From Leifsonia poae (GTDB lineage: Bacteria > Actinomycetota > Actinomycetes > Actinomycetales > Microbacteriaceae), in NCBI RefSeq assembly GCF_020009625.1, contig NZ_JAIHLP010000002.1, forward strand, positions 2,604,001 to 2,668,000: 64,000 bases of DNA. Reading direction: 5' to 3'. Shown here one piece after another: positions 50,715 to 59,004 of this stretch. Positions within the stretch are counted from its first letter, which is position 1, and the number at the start of each line of letters is the position of its first letter. A program made the position numbers and the translations under genes. Below the pieces are notes generated by a model. The model worked only from the letters and a program-made list of their open reading frames with translations, did no database searches and was not told the origin of the DNA.

Positions 50715-52940
50715 ATGAGAACGTCGAATCCCCCATCCGCCGTGTCGGCCAGAACCGCGCCCGTTCGCCGGGGAGGCCGCCGCATCCTGGCCGCCGTGCT
50801 GGCCACGGCGCTCGCCACCGTGGGCATGACGGCCGTGGTCGCCGCGCCTGCCCAGGCCGCCGGACCGGCCGTGTCCGTGCCCGAAGCGCCCGCGGCCGGT
50901 GGCACCATCACCCTCACGGGAAGCGGCTTCGCCGGAGTCTCACCGGGTATCTACCTCGGCGTCGGTCCGGCCGGCCTCGCCGGCTTCTACCCGGGCTCCG
51001 GAAGCCTCGTCGCCAGCGAGACGGTCTGGGTCGCGCCGGGTAACGCCGACGGAACCGGCGCCGCCGGCCGCACCGCGCCGATGGCTGCCGACGGTTCGTT
51101 CAGTGTGACGGTCACGATTCCTGCGCCCAGCACCTCCGTGCCGGCGTATTCGATCTACACCTCGAAGGCCCACGGGCAGGGGATGAGCGACCCGTCACAG
51201 AACACGACGACCGCCGTCACCTTCGCGAAGGCCGCCCCGACCGCAACGAGTCTCGCGCTCACCGCGAGCTCGAGCAGCGTCACCGAAGGCGCCCCCGTCA
51301 CGTTCACGGCGACGGTCTCGCCCGCCGCGGCTGGAATGGTCGCGTTCTCCGACGGTTCGACATCGCTCGGAACGGTGTCCGTCAGCGGTTCGACCGCCGC
51401 GTTCACCGGACCGCTCAGCGTGGGGCTCCACTCGGTGACCGCCGCGTTCACCCCGACGGACCCGGATGCGTTCGCCGGCTCGACCTCGGGCGCCGTCACC
51501 GTCACCGTGACCGCGGCCGGACAGCCGGCGGCCGCAGCGGTGTCGGTCTCACCGGCGACCGGTCTCGACCCTGCCGGCTCACCGATCACCGTCACCGGTT
51601 CGGCGTTCAAGCCGACCGGTGGTGTGGTGCAGGGCGTGTACGTCGGCGTCGGCCCCAAGAGCGCGAAGAGCGACCCCAGCTGGTTCGTCAACGCCGGCTT
51701 CTACCAGGGTGTGCAGTGGGTCAGGACGATCGGCGCAGACGGCTCCTTCACGCAGGCCCTCAGCGGCGTGAAGTCGGTCTTCACCTCGAACGGCACTCAG
51801 GTCGACTGCCTCGCCGAGGAGTGCGGCGTCTACACCTTCGCCGCGCACGGCTCATCCGACCGTAGCCAAGACACCTACACACCGATCGCATTCCAGGCGC
51901 CGGCCGTCGCACCAGCCGTCACGACGCTGACGGTCACCACCTCCGCGGCGAGCTCGGCCGCCGGCGCTGGCGTCGACGTGACCGTCGCCGTGTCACCGGT
52001 CGCCGCCGGCACCGTGGACGTGCTCGACGGCACGAGGGTCGCCGCCCGCAACCTCGCCCTCAAAGACGGCAAGGCGACGACGCGACTCAGCTCGCTCGCA
52101 GCCGGAGCACGCGCCCTGGGTGCGACCTTCGCGCCGGCCGACCCCACCGCGTTCGCACCGTCGGTCGCTGCCGTCGTGACCCACACCGTCACCGCGGCCG
52201 TCACGACGGTTCCGCCCGTGACCGGCGGTGTCGCGTCGGCCGCGACCACGCAGGCCGAGCCGGTCTGCGTCGCTCGGGCCGTCTCGGGAGCCACCCTGCA
52301 GTGGGGTGTGAAGTCCAGCTTCCGAAATTACATCTCCGGCGGGATCGCCAACGGCTCCTGGACCCTTTCGGGCGTCGGCTATGAAAGTGGCCGCTACACC
52401 TGGAGCGGGGGCAGCGGAAGCTACAACGCCGCCGACGGCAAGGGCACCGTGCGGTTCCCGGGCAGCGTCTCGTTCACCGGCCACGGCGGCGTACTCAATC
52501 TGGTGCTCTCGAACCTCGGAATCCGCGTGAGCGGCCCCGGTTCGGCGACCATCACCGCCGATGTGCACTCCACCGATATGAGCGGCGCCGCGAGCGAACA
52601 CCCGGGCGTCTCGTTCGCCACCGTCGCGCTCGGCGGCTCCGGGGCTTCCGGTGCGACCCCCACGGCGACGGATGCGCCGGTCACGCTCACCGCGGCCGGA
52701 GCCGAGGCCTTCGCCGGGTTCTACACCGCCGGAACGGCCCTCGACCCGGTGTCGTTCCGTCTGCCGCTCGGCGCCACCGTACCCTGTGACAGCAGCACAG
52801 CGGCCAACCTCGCCACCACCGGCGGCGGCGACACGGGCGCCTGGCCGATCCTCGGCGGCCTGATGCTGCTCGTCGGCATCGCAGCGGTCTCCGCGGCCCG
52901 CCGACGGATCGCCACCCCCGCTCCGGCGGCGCGGGCGTGA
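50715..52940 (+). CDS. HtaA-domain cell-wall haem-binding protein
   Basis: 741 residues, RBS AGGAG. A Sec signal (basic start, ATALATVGMTAVVAAPAQA) is followed by a first beta-domain (about 55-165), an Ig-like domain (170-270), a second related beta-domain (275-395) carrying a Cys pair (VDCLAEECGVYTF), another Ig-like domain (400-500) and one HtaA domain (about 525-690; LQWGVKSSFRNYISGGIANGSW). The end has LATTGG near residue 699, a membrane segment and a basic tail, an LPxTG-like anchor. It would take haem at the surface and pass it to HmuT. Confidence 0.9.
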   Translation: MRTSNPPSAVSARTAPVRRGGRRILAAVLATALATVGMTAVVAAPAQAAGPAVSVPEAPAAGGTITLTGSGFAGVSPGIYLGVGPAGLAGFYPGSGSLVASETVWVAPGNADGTGAAGRTAPMAADGSFSVTVTIPAPSTSVPAYSIYTSKAHGQGMSDPSQNTTTAVTFAKAAPTATSLALTASSSSVTEGAPVTFTATVSPAAAGMVAFSDGSTSLGTVSVSGSTAAFTGPLSVGLHSVTAAFTPTDPDAFAGSTSGAVTVTVTAAGQPAAAAVSVSPATGLDPAGSPITVTGSAFKPTGGVVQGVYVGVGPKSAKSDPSWFVNAGFYQGVQWVRTIGADGSFTQALSGVKSVFTSNGTQVDCLAEECGVYTFAAHGSSDRSQDTYTPIAFQAPAVAPAVTTLTVTTSAASSAAGAGVDVTVAVSPVAAGTVDVLDGTRVAARNLALKDGKATTRLSSLAAGARALGATFAPADPTAFAPSVAAVVTHTVTAAVTTVPPVTGGVASAATTQAEPVCVARAVSGATLQWGVKSSFRNYISGGIANGSWTLSGVGYESGRYTWSGGSGSYNAADGKGTVRFPGSVSFTGHGGVLNLVLSNLGIRVSGPGSATITADVHSTDMSGAASEHPGVSFATVALGGSGASGATPTATDAPVTLTAAGAEAFAGFYTAGTALDPVSFRLPLGATVPCDSSTAANLATTGGGDTGAWPILGGLMLLVGIAAVSAARRRIATPAPAARA

Positions 52941-54157
52941 CGATCGGCATCATCGAGTCTGTGGGCGGCGCGTCGAGCGCCGCCCATGGGCGTGTCTCCG
53001 CAGTGACCGCACGTGCGCCGTACCGGTCGAGGCGACGGTTCGGCCGGATCGGCTTGGCAGGCCGGCTCGCCGCGATCGCCCTCGCCGTCACCACTCTCGC
53101 CGGTTGCGGCGGGACCGGTGGCGGTGGCGCGCCCGCCGGGCCCGCCGCATCCGCCGCATCCGTCACCCCGAGCGCCGCAGCGAGCACGGACGCGCGGGCC
53201 GGACTCGCGAACCCGCGCACCCTCACCGGGCCGTCGACGGCGGCCACCGTCGCCGACGTCGTCCCGATCCAGAAGAACCCCCAGCCGATCCTTCCGGTGA
53301 CAGTGAAAGACGCCACCGGTGCGAGCGTGACCGTCACCGACGCCGACCGCATCCTCGCCCTCGACGTCTACGGTACGCTCGCCGAGACCGTCGTCGGGCT
53401 CGGGCTGGGCGACCGGCTCGTCGGTCGCGGCTCCTCCAACACGCTCACCCCGATGAAGAAGCTCCCGCTCGTGACCCAGAACGGGCACGAATTGAACGGC
53501 GAGGCGATTCTGGCGCTGCACCCCACGCTCATCCTCACCGACACGACGCTCGGGCCGCGCGAGGTGCAGGACCAGCTGCGCGCCTCCGGAGTCACCGTCG
53601 TGTTCTTCGACCCCAAGCGCAGCATCGCGACAATCGGCCCGCAGGTGAAAGCCGTGGCGCATGCGGTCGGTTTGGACTCGGCTGGAAAGAAGCTCGCGTC
53701 GCGCATCGAAGCCGAACTCAGCGAAGCCCGCACCGCCGTCGCCGCACTCGCGCCGAAAGCCGACGCCGAGAAACTGCGGGTCGCCTTCCTCTACGTGCGC
53801 GGGCGGGCGGGCGTGTTCTTCCTGTTCGGCAAGGGGATGGGCGCCGACGACCTCATCGACTCGCTCGGTGCCGTCGACGTGGCGACCGCCGCCGGGATCA
53901 CCGGAGCCAAGCCGGCCAACAGCGAGGCCCTGCTCGCCACCAACCCGGACCTGCTGCTCACAATGACCGACGGTCTCGCCTCCACCGGCGGTGTCGACGG
54001 CCTGCTGCAGCGGGCCGGGGTCGCCGACACCGCGGCCGGCCGCCACCAGCGCATCGTCGACATGGCCGACGGCCAGGTGCTGTCGTTCGGGCCGACGACG
54101 CCTGCCGTGCTGCGCTCCCTCGCCGACGCGATCTACCGGCCGGGCGGGACGAGATGA
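52937..54157 (+). CDS. hmuT: Haem ABC transporter substrate-binding lipoprotein
   Basis: 406 residues from GTG 52937, overlapping the upstream stop by four bases. The lipobox is TLAGC at about residue 57 after an unusually long N-region. The mature part matches the class III (BtuF/HmuT) binding-protein family: DRILALDVYGTLAETVVGLGLGDRLVGRG, LNGEAILALHPTLILTD and PANSEALLATNPDLLL. It binds haem at the outer membrane face and docks on HmuU. The operon is under the iron box at 50623-50660. Confidence 0.9.
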   Translation: MTIGIIESVGGASSAAHGRVSAVTARAPYRSRRRFGRIGLAGRLAAIALAVTTLAGCGGTGGGGAPAGPAASAASVTPSAAASTDARAGLANPRTLTGPSTAATVADVVPIQKNPQPILPVTVKDATGASVTVTDADRILALDVYGTLAETVVGLGLGDRLVGRGSSNTLTPMKKLPLVTQNGHELNGEAILALHPTLILTDTTLGPREVQDQLRASGVTVVFFDPKRSIATIGPQVKAVAHAVGLDSAGKKLASRIEAELSEARTAVAALAPKADAEKLRVAFLYVRGRAGVFFLFGKGMGADDLIDSLGAVDVATAAGITGAKPANSEALLATNPDLLLTMTDGLASTGGVDGLLQRAGVADTAAGRHQRIVDMADGQVLSFGPTTPAVLRSLADAIYRPGGTR

Positions 54158-55317
54158 CGGCCGTGACCGAAAAGGTGGAGGGTGGCGATCCGGCGGCCCG
54201 AACGGAGACGGGCGGCCCGCCCTCCGCGCTGCCCTCGGCGCTGCCCTCCGCGCGGTCCGCGCGCCCGAGCTCGGTCGTGCGCGCCCGCCGCCGCCGTGCT
54301 CCGGTGATCGTCGGCATGATCGTTCTCCTCCTCGCCGTCGTCCTGGCCTCCGCAGCGCTCGGACAGTTCGCCCTGTCGCCGGCGGAGATCCTCGCGTCGA
54401 TCGGCCGCAGACTCGGGCTGGTCCCCGTGCCCCCGGGCACCGTCTCCTACGCCGACGGCGCGCTGTGGAACATCCGGTTCCCGCGCCTCGTGCTCGGCGT
54501 CATCGTCGGGGCCGCCCTGGGGGTGGCGGGTGCACTGATGCAGGGGGTGTTCGCGAACCCGCTCGCCGAACCGGCCGTCGTCGGCGTCTCCGCCGGATGC
54601 GCGGTCGGCGCCTGCGCCGTCATCGTGTTCGACCTGCAGGGGCTCGGCCCCGCGAGCATCCCGGTCGCCGCGTTCGTGATGGGCGTGCTGACCACCATCC
54701 TCGTCTACACGCTGTCGCGGGCGCGCGGCCGCACACAGGTGCTCATGCTCGTGCTCACCGGGATCGCCGTGAACGCTGTGGCCAATGCGATCATCGCCTT
54801 CCTCGTCTTCTCGGCCGACACCGCGAGCCGGGAGCAGATGATGTTCTGGCAGCTGGGATCGCTCAACGGCGCCACCTGGAACGCCGTGGCGGTCACCCTG
54901 CCGCTGCTGGTCGTGGGCCTCGGATGCGCCTGGGCGCTCGCCCGGCGCCTCGACGCCCTCGCCCTCGGCGAACGCAGCGCCCGCCACCTGGGGGTGAACG
55001 TCGAACGGGTGCGGCTCTGGGCGATCCTGCTCGTGGCCCTCCTCACCGCGGCGGCCGTGTCGTTCGCCGGGATCATCGCGTTCGTCGGCCTGATCATCCC
55101 GCACCTGCTGCGTCTGCTGATCGGGCCCGCGCACAGCGCCCTCATCCCCGCGAGCGCCCTCGGCGGGGCTCTGCTCATCAGCGGCGCCGACGTGGTGGCG
55201 CGCACCGCCGTGCCGTTCGCCGATCTGCCGATCGGTATGTTCACGGCTCTCGTCGGCGGCCCCGTGTTCTTCGTGCTGCTGCGTCGCACCGTCTCCGGCA
55301 AGGAGGGCGCGGCGTGA
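54154..55317 (+). CDS. hmuU: Haem ABC transporter permease (FecCD family)
   Basis: 387 residues from ATG 54154, overlapping the hmuT stop. About ten membrane segments, with FecCD motifs FPRLVLGVIVGAALGVAGALMQGVFANPLAEP, FWQLGSLNGATW and IAFVGLIIPHLLRLLIGPAH. The first 45 residues are Ser/Pro/Arg-rich and cytoplasmic. It forms the haem channel with HmuV as the ATPase. Confidence 0.92.
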   Translation: MTAVTEKVEGGDPAARTETGGPPSALPSALPSARSARPSSVVRARRRRAPVIVGMIVLLLAVVLASAALGQFALSPAEILASIGRRLGLVPVPPGTVSYADGALWNIRFPRLVLGVIVGAALGVAGALMQGVFANPLAEPAVVGVSAGCAVGACAVIVFDLQGLGPASIPVAAFVMGVLTTILVYTLSRARGRTQVLMLVLTGIAVNAVANAIIAFLVFSADTASREQMMFWQLGSLNGATWNAVAVTLPLLVVGLGCAWALARRLDALALGERSARHLGVNVERVRLWAILLVALLTAAAVSFAGIIAFVGLIIPHLLRLLIGPAHSALIPASALGGALLISGADVVARTAVPFADLPIGMFTALVGGPVFFVLLRRTVSGKEGAA

Positions 55318-56180
55318 GCGCGGAGGCGCAGGCGGCCCGCGACCCGCTGCCGGGCGCCGCGCTGCGCGGGGTCGACCTGCGGATCGCCGGCCGCGACATC
55401 CTCACCGCCGTCGACCTCACGGTGCGCCCGGGCGAACTCGTCGCCCTCATCGGACCGAACGGCGCCGGCAAATCCACGGCGCTGGCGGTTCTCGCCGGCG
55501 ACGCGACCCCAGATGCGGGGCAGGCGACGATCGCGGATCGCCCCGCCCACCGCATCCGGGTCTCCGACCTGGGCCGGCTGCGCAGCGTGCTGCTGCAGCA
55601 GAAGGGGGTCTCGTTCTCGTATCCGGTGCGGGATGTGGTGCGGCTCGGTCGGATGCCGTGGCAGGCCGGCGCAGGCCGCGGCCGTCGCATCCTGTCGGCG
55701 ATCGAACCGGGTTCGCCCACCCGCAGCGCGGAGCAGAACCTGCCCGACGACGACGCCATCGTCGCCGACGCCCTGGCCCGAACCGACACCGCCCACCTCG
55801 CCGACCGGGACGTGACAACCCTCTCCGGCGGCGAGCTCGCCCGCGTCTCGCTGGCGCGGGTGCTCGCCCAGCGGTGCCCGATCGTGCTGCTCGACGAGCC
55901 GACCGATGCCCTCGACATCGCCCACCAGGAGCAGGTGCTGACCCTCGCCCGCGGTCTGGCCACCGACGGGATCGCCGTGGTCGCCGTGCTCCACGACCTC
56001 GGTCTGGCTGCCGCCTACGCCGACCGGGTGGTGCTCCTCGCCGAAGGCCGTGTCGTCGCTGACGGCTCACCGCGCGAGGTCATGACCGGCGAACGGCTGT
56101 CCCGCGTGTACGGCCACCCCGTCGAGACGCTCGACCACCCGCGCACCGGCGCCCTGCTGGTGCTGCCGATCCGGGGCTGA
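55314..56180 (+). CDS. hmuV: Haem ABC transporter ATP-binding protein
   Basis: 288 residues from GTG 55314, overlapping the hmuU stop. Walker A is GPNGAGKST, the signature is LSGGELARVSLARVL, Walker B is IVLLDEPTDALD, and the H-loop is AVLHDLG. An insert of about 25 residues (GAGRGRRILSAIEPGSPTRSAEQNLPDD) between Q-loop and signature is longer than in many HmuV proteins. It is the last gene of the haem operon. Confidence 0.93.
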   Translation: MSAEAQAARDPLPGAALRGVDLRIAGRDILTAVDLTVRPGELVALIGPNGAGKSTALAVLAGDATPDAGQATIADRPAHRIRVSDLGRLRSVLLQQKGVSFSYPVRDVVRLGRMPWQAGAGRGRRILSAIEPGSPTRSAEQNLPDDDAIVADALARTDTAHLADRDVTTLSGGELARVSLARVLAQRCPIVLLDEPTDALDIAHQEQVLTLARGLATDGIAVVAVLHDLGLAAAYADRVVLLAEGRVVADGSPREVMTGERLSRVYGHPVETLDHPRTGALLVLPIRG

Positions 56181-56187
56181 CGCCCGA

Positions 56188-56235
56188 CGCCGACGCTTTG
56201 GCACGCCGACGCGTTGCCACGCCGACGCGTTGCCA
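56188..56235. repeat. Three copies of a 16-bp tandem repeat after the hmuV stop
   Basis: Units start at 56188, 56204 and 56220, with consensus CGCCGACGCGTTGCCA. The second and third units are identical. The array begins 8 bases after the stop codon. Confidence 0.9.
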
Positions 56236-56344
56236 GTCGTTGCCGCTCGAGGCGGTCAGAGCGGCGACACCTGTCACACCGCGCTGCGCGTCAGGCGAAG
56301 TGGTGGCCCTGGGCCCGCGCGGTCGGGTCGGTTACCCTGGTGGA

Positions 56345-56674
56345 GTGAACTGGTGGATTCTGGGCGGGATCGGGGCCGTCATCGTGCTGAGCGTTGTGGC
56401 GTCGAAGCTCGGCTGGATCGACCTGTCGAACAAGACCACGAGTACCGGGGGGTCGTCGAGCAGCATCGTCGGCATCGGCGATGAGGTGTTCGCGCCGACC
56501 CGGCACGAGGCGCAGGTGGAACTCGACCGTCAGACCATGCTTCCCGCGCCGGCCCCCGTGGCCGGCGACGGGGACAAAGGCATCTGGGAGGGCAAGATCC
56601 GCATCGATGTCGGGCGGGAAGGCCACGGCCAGCATGTCGCCGGCCGCAGCAACAGCGACCCCAGCGGGAGCTGA
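56345..56674 (+). CDS. Small membrane-anchored hypothetical protein
   Basis: 109 residues from GTG 56345. One N-terminal membrane segment (WWILGGIGAVIVLSVVASKLGWI) is followed by a Ser/Thr/Gly linker and a hydrophilic tail with FAPTRHEAQVELDRQTMLP and IRIDVGREG. No known motif is recognised. The tail reads like a conserved short domain, so a real gene is likely; function unknown. Confidence 0.6.
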   Translation: MNWWILGGIGAVIVLSVVASKLGWIDLSNKTTSTGGSSSSIVGIGDEVFAPTRHEAQVELDRQTMLPAPAPVAGDGDKGIWEGKIRIDVGREGHGQHVAGRSNSDPSGS

Positions 56675-56693
56675 GCCCCGCGAAGACCGCGGG

Positions 56694-56978
56694 TCAGCGC
56701 GTTTGCAGGTCCTGGTACTCGGGATGCTCTCCCAGCCAGTGCCGCACGTACGGGCACGACGCCACCACGCGTCGGCTCGAGTTCTGTCGCACATCGTCGA
56801 GCGCGGACTGCACGAGGGTTGACGCCATCCCCTTCTCTCGTTTCGCCTCATCGACCTCGGTGTGGGTGAAGACGATCACCCCGTCGCGCAGATCGTATTC
56901 GGCGACGCCGAGCTGTTCGCCGTCGCGCAGAAGCACATAGCGGGAGGCATCGGGCTCGTTCTGCACGGTCAGGCTCAT
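56694..56978 (-). CDS. GNAT-like N-acetyltransferase (YjdJ/COG2388 type)
   Basis: 94 residues from ATG 56978; the longer frame beyond is the shadow of the methyltransferase gene. It shows GVAEYDLRDGVIVFTHTEVDEAKREKGMASTLVQSALDDVRQ with the acetyl-CoA loop at EKGMAS, and VVASCPYVRHWLGEHPEYQDL. These short GNAT proteins are found across actinobacteria; the substrate is unknown. Confidence 0.88.
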   Translation of the reverse strand: MSLTVQNEPDASRYVLLRDGEQLGVAEYDLRDGVIVFTHTEVDEAKREKGMASTLVQSALDDVRQNSSRRVVASCPYVRHWLGEHPEYQDLQTR

Positions 56979-57047
56979 GCCGTCAGGGTAGCCCCCGGGC
57001 GGCTCGGCGTGAACCCGCGGCTGCAGTGCACTGCGAGAATAGGTCAC

Positions 57048-57935
57048 ATGCCAGACGACGCCACCGCGGATGCGCTCCCCGCCGCCCTCTGGCGCCCGGA
57101 CGCCCCGAGCACGGTCGTGCACGCCGACAATCTGGAGGTGGTCGCGGCGCTGCCCGACGCCTCCTTCACCCTGATCTACCTCGATCCGCCGTTCAACACC
57201 GGACGGTCGCAGCGCCGCCGCAGCACCACCTCCGTGCGCACCGGCGGAGGGGCGGGCAGCGTCACGGGGTTCAAGGGGCGCAGCTACGAGCGGATCAAAG
57301 GCGACCTGCTCAGCTACGACGACAAGTTCGACGATTACTGGGAGTTTCTGGAACCACGGCTGATCGAAGCATGGCGGGTTCTGGCCGACGACGGTACGCT
57401 CTACCTGCACCTCGACTACCGCGAAGCGCACTACGCCAAGGTGCTCCTCGACGCGCTGTTCGGCCGGGAGTCCTTCCTCAACGAGATCATCTGGGCTTAC
57501 GACTACGGCGCCAAATCGAAGAACCGATGGCCAACCAAGCACGACACGATCCTCGTCTACGTCAAGAACCCCGACACGTACTATTTCGACTCCTCCGCTG
57601 TCGACCGCGAGCCGTACATGGCACCGGGGCTCGTCACCGCAGAGAAGGCCGAGCTGGGCAAACTGCCCACGGATGTCTGGTGGCACACGATCGTGTCGCC
57701 GACCGGCCGCGAGAAGACCGGATATCCCACCCAGAAACCCGAAGGCGTTCTGCGCCGGATCGTGCAGGCGTCGAGCCGGGAGGGAGACTGGGTGCTCGAC
57801 TTCTTCGCCGGCAGTGGAACGACGGGGGCCGTCGCCCGCGCGCTGGGGCGCCGGTTTCTGCTCGTCGACCGGAACACTGAGGCCATCCAGGTGATGCGCG
57901 CCCGCTTCGAGGGCGCCGACGTGGCGTTCGAGTAG
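57048..57935 (+). CDS. Site-specific DNA methyltransferase (DPPF-type), orphan
   Basis: 295 residues from ATG 57048. The catalytic motif LIYLDPPFNTGRS comes near the N-terminus and the AdoMet motif DFFAGSGTTGAVARALGRRF near the C-terminus, the beta-class order of N6-adenine or N4-cytosine methyltransferases. TEDNLEVVA-type VVHADNLEVV marks the entry. No restriction endonuclease or specificity subunit is nearby, so it may be a regulatory or solitary enzyme. Target sequence unknown. Confidence 0.88.
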   Translation: MPDDATADALPAALWRPDAPSTVVHADNLEVVAALPDASFTLIYLDPPFNTGRSQRRRSTTSVRTGGGAGSVTGFKGRSYERIKGDLLSYDDKFDDYWEFLEPRLIEAWRVLADDGTLYLHLDYREAHYAKVLLDALFGRESFLNEIIWAYDYGAKSKNRWPTKHDTILVYVKNPDTYYFDSSAVDREPYMAPGLVTAEKAELGKLPTDVWWHTIVSPTGREKTGYPTQKPEGVLRRIVQASSREGDWVLDFFAGSGTTGAVARALGRRFLLVDRNTEAIQVMRARFEGADVAFE

Positions 57936-57997
57936 TCTTCGGGGTTCCTCCGGCGCCTCCGGCCATTCCCAGGCACGGTGTGGAAGGCTTGATCGTT

Positions 57998-58828
57998 ATG
58001 CGAGTCGGAACGGGTCTGCGTGCCACCCCCTTCTTCTGGGGTGCGCTCGGCACGGCTGCCGCGTTCGTGGTCGTGTACCTGGTGTTCGTGCGCAGCTACA
58101 TCGGACAGCTCATCGACGAACGCGCGTTCGCGGGCGCGGATGTCTGGAAGGGTGACCTCATCGAGTTCGCGCACGCCTTCCTCAACGCTCTGCCGGTCGT
58201 CTCGGTCGTCTTGGCGTGCATCATCGCCGTGATCGTCGTCGCCATCCGCCGCAATTGGGGTGTGTTCGTGGTGGCCGTCGCCGCTGCAGCCCTCGCCAAC
58301 GGGAGCACCCAGCTGCTGAAGTACACGGTGCTGAGCCGCCCGGAGAAGGGAGTGGACACCGGTCTGAGCAACTCCCTCCCGTCGGGGCACACCACTGTCG
58401 CGGCCTCGGCCGCGCTCGTCGTATTCCTGCTCGTCAGCCCCCGGTTCCGGCCGCTCGCCGCGGTGCTCGGTGCGGTGTTCTCGGTCGCGGCCGGCGCATC
58501 CACTCTCGTGGAGCAGTGGCACCGTCCGAGCGATGTGGTGGCCGGCCTGCTCGTCGTCGCGTTCTGGGGGTGCATCGCCGGAATCGTGCTGAGCTGGATG
58601 CGCGTCGAGCCCGCCGACCCGCCTGTGCGCACCCGGCTGTGGCCGCTGGTCTGGGTCGCGGTCGTGAGCGGGGCGGGCTCGATCGTCGCGCTCGCCGTGA
58701 CCTACTTCTCAGCCGAGGCGGGCTCGTCTCACCTGTTCGTCGCCTACGCCGGCGGTGTCGCCGCGATCGTGGCGGCCGGCTGTGCGCTCGCCGCTCTCGG
58801 CAACCGCCTCTACCGAACGCTCGGCTGA
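57998..58828 (+). CDS. PAP2-family membrane phosphatase
   Basis: 276 residues from ATG 57998 (ATG 57980 is possible). The phosphatase motif is split as KYTVLSRPEKG, LPSGHT and STLVEQWHRPSDVVAG, with catalytic His residues in the second and third segments. Seven hydrophobic segments are seen, two of them after the catalytic domain. It would dephosphorylate lipid phosphates such as undecaprenyl-PP or phosphatidate at the membrane. Convergent with the LacI gene at 59005. Confidence 0.9.
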   Translation: MRVGTGLRATPFFWGALGTAAAFVVVYLVFVRSYIGQLIDERAFAGADVWKGDLIEFAHAFLNALPVVSVVLACIIAVIVVAIRRNWGVFVVAVAAAALANGSTQLLKYTVLSRPEKGVDTGLSNSLPSGHTTVAASAALVVFLLVSPRFRPLAAVLGAVFSVAAGASTLVEQWHRPSDVVAGLLVVAFWGCIAGIVLSWMRVEPADPPVRTRLWPLVWVAVVSGAGSIVALAVTYFSAEAGSSHLFVAYAGGVAAIVAAGCALAALGNRLYRTLG

Positions 58829-58857
58829 ACCTGCCGGGCCGCCGCCCGCTGAAACAT

Positions 58858-58908
58858 CGCAAAGCGTCGTTCTGGGCGACGAAACCGGCCTCAGAGCGAC
58901 ACTTTGCG
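58858..58908 (+). terminator. Hairpin terminator after the PAP2 gene
   Basis: Arms CGCAAAGCGTCG (58858-58869) and CGACACTTTGCG (58897-58908) pair in 11 of 12 positions around a 27-base loop, 29 bases after the stop codon. Confidence 0.6.
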
Positions 58909-58925
58909 ACGTCTCACGCCCGATC

Positions 58926-59000
58926 AGGGGGGTGGGGTTGGGCGGGGGCGGGGCGGGGGCGGGGCGGGGCGGGGGATGGGGTGGGTTGCGGGCGGGGCGG
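58926..59000. repeat. G-rich low-complexity tract
   Basis: The plus strand is nearly all G in runs of three to six, with breaks such as GGGGCGGGGCGGGGG. It lies between the PAP2 terminator and the LacI stop codon, and has more than enough G runs for a quadruplex. Confidence 0.75.
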
Positions 59001-59004
59001 TCGG

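Noticed and set aside
57048..57935. Restriction-modification system
   Set aside because: Only the methyltransferase is present; the neighbours are a GNAT protein and a PAP2 phosphatase.
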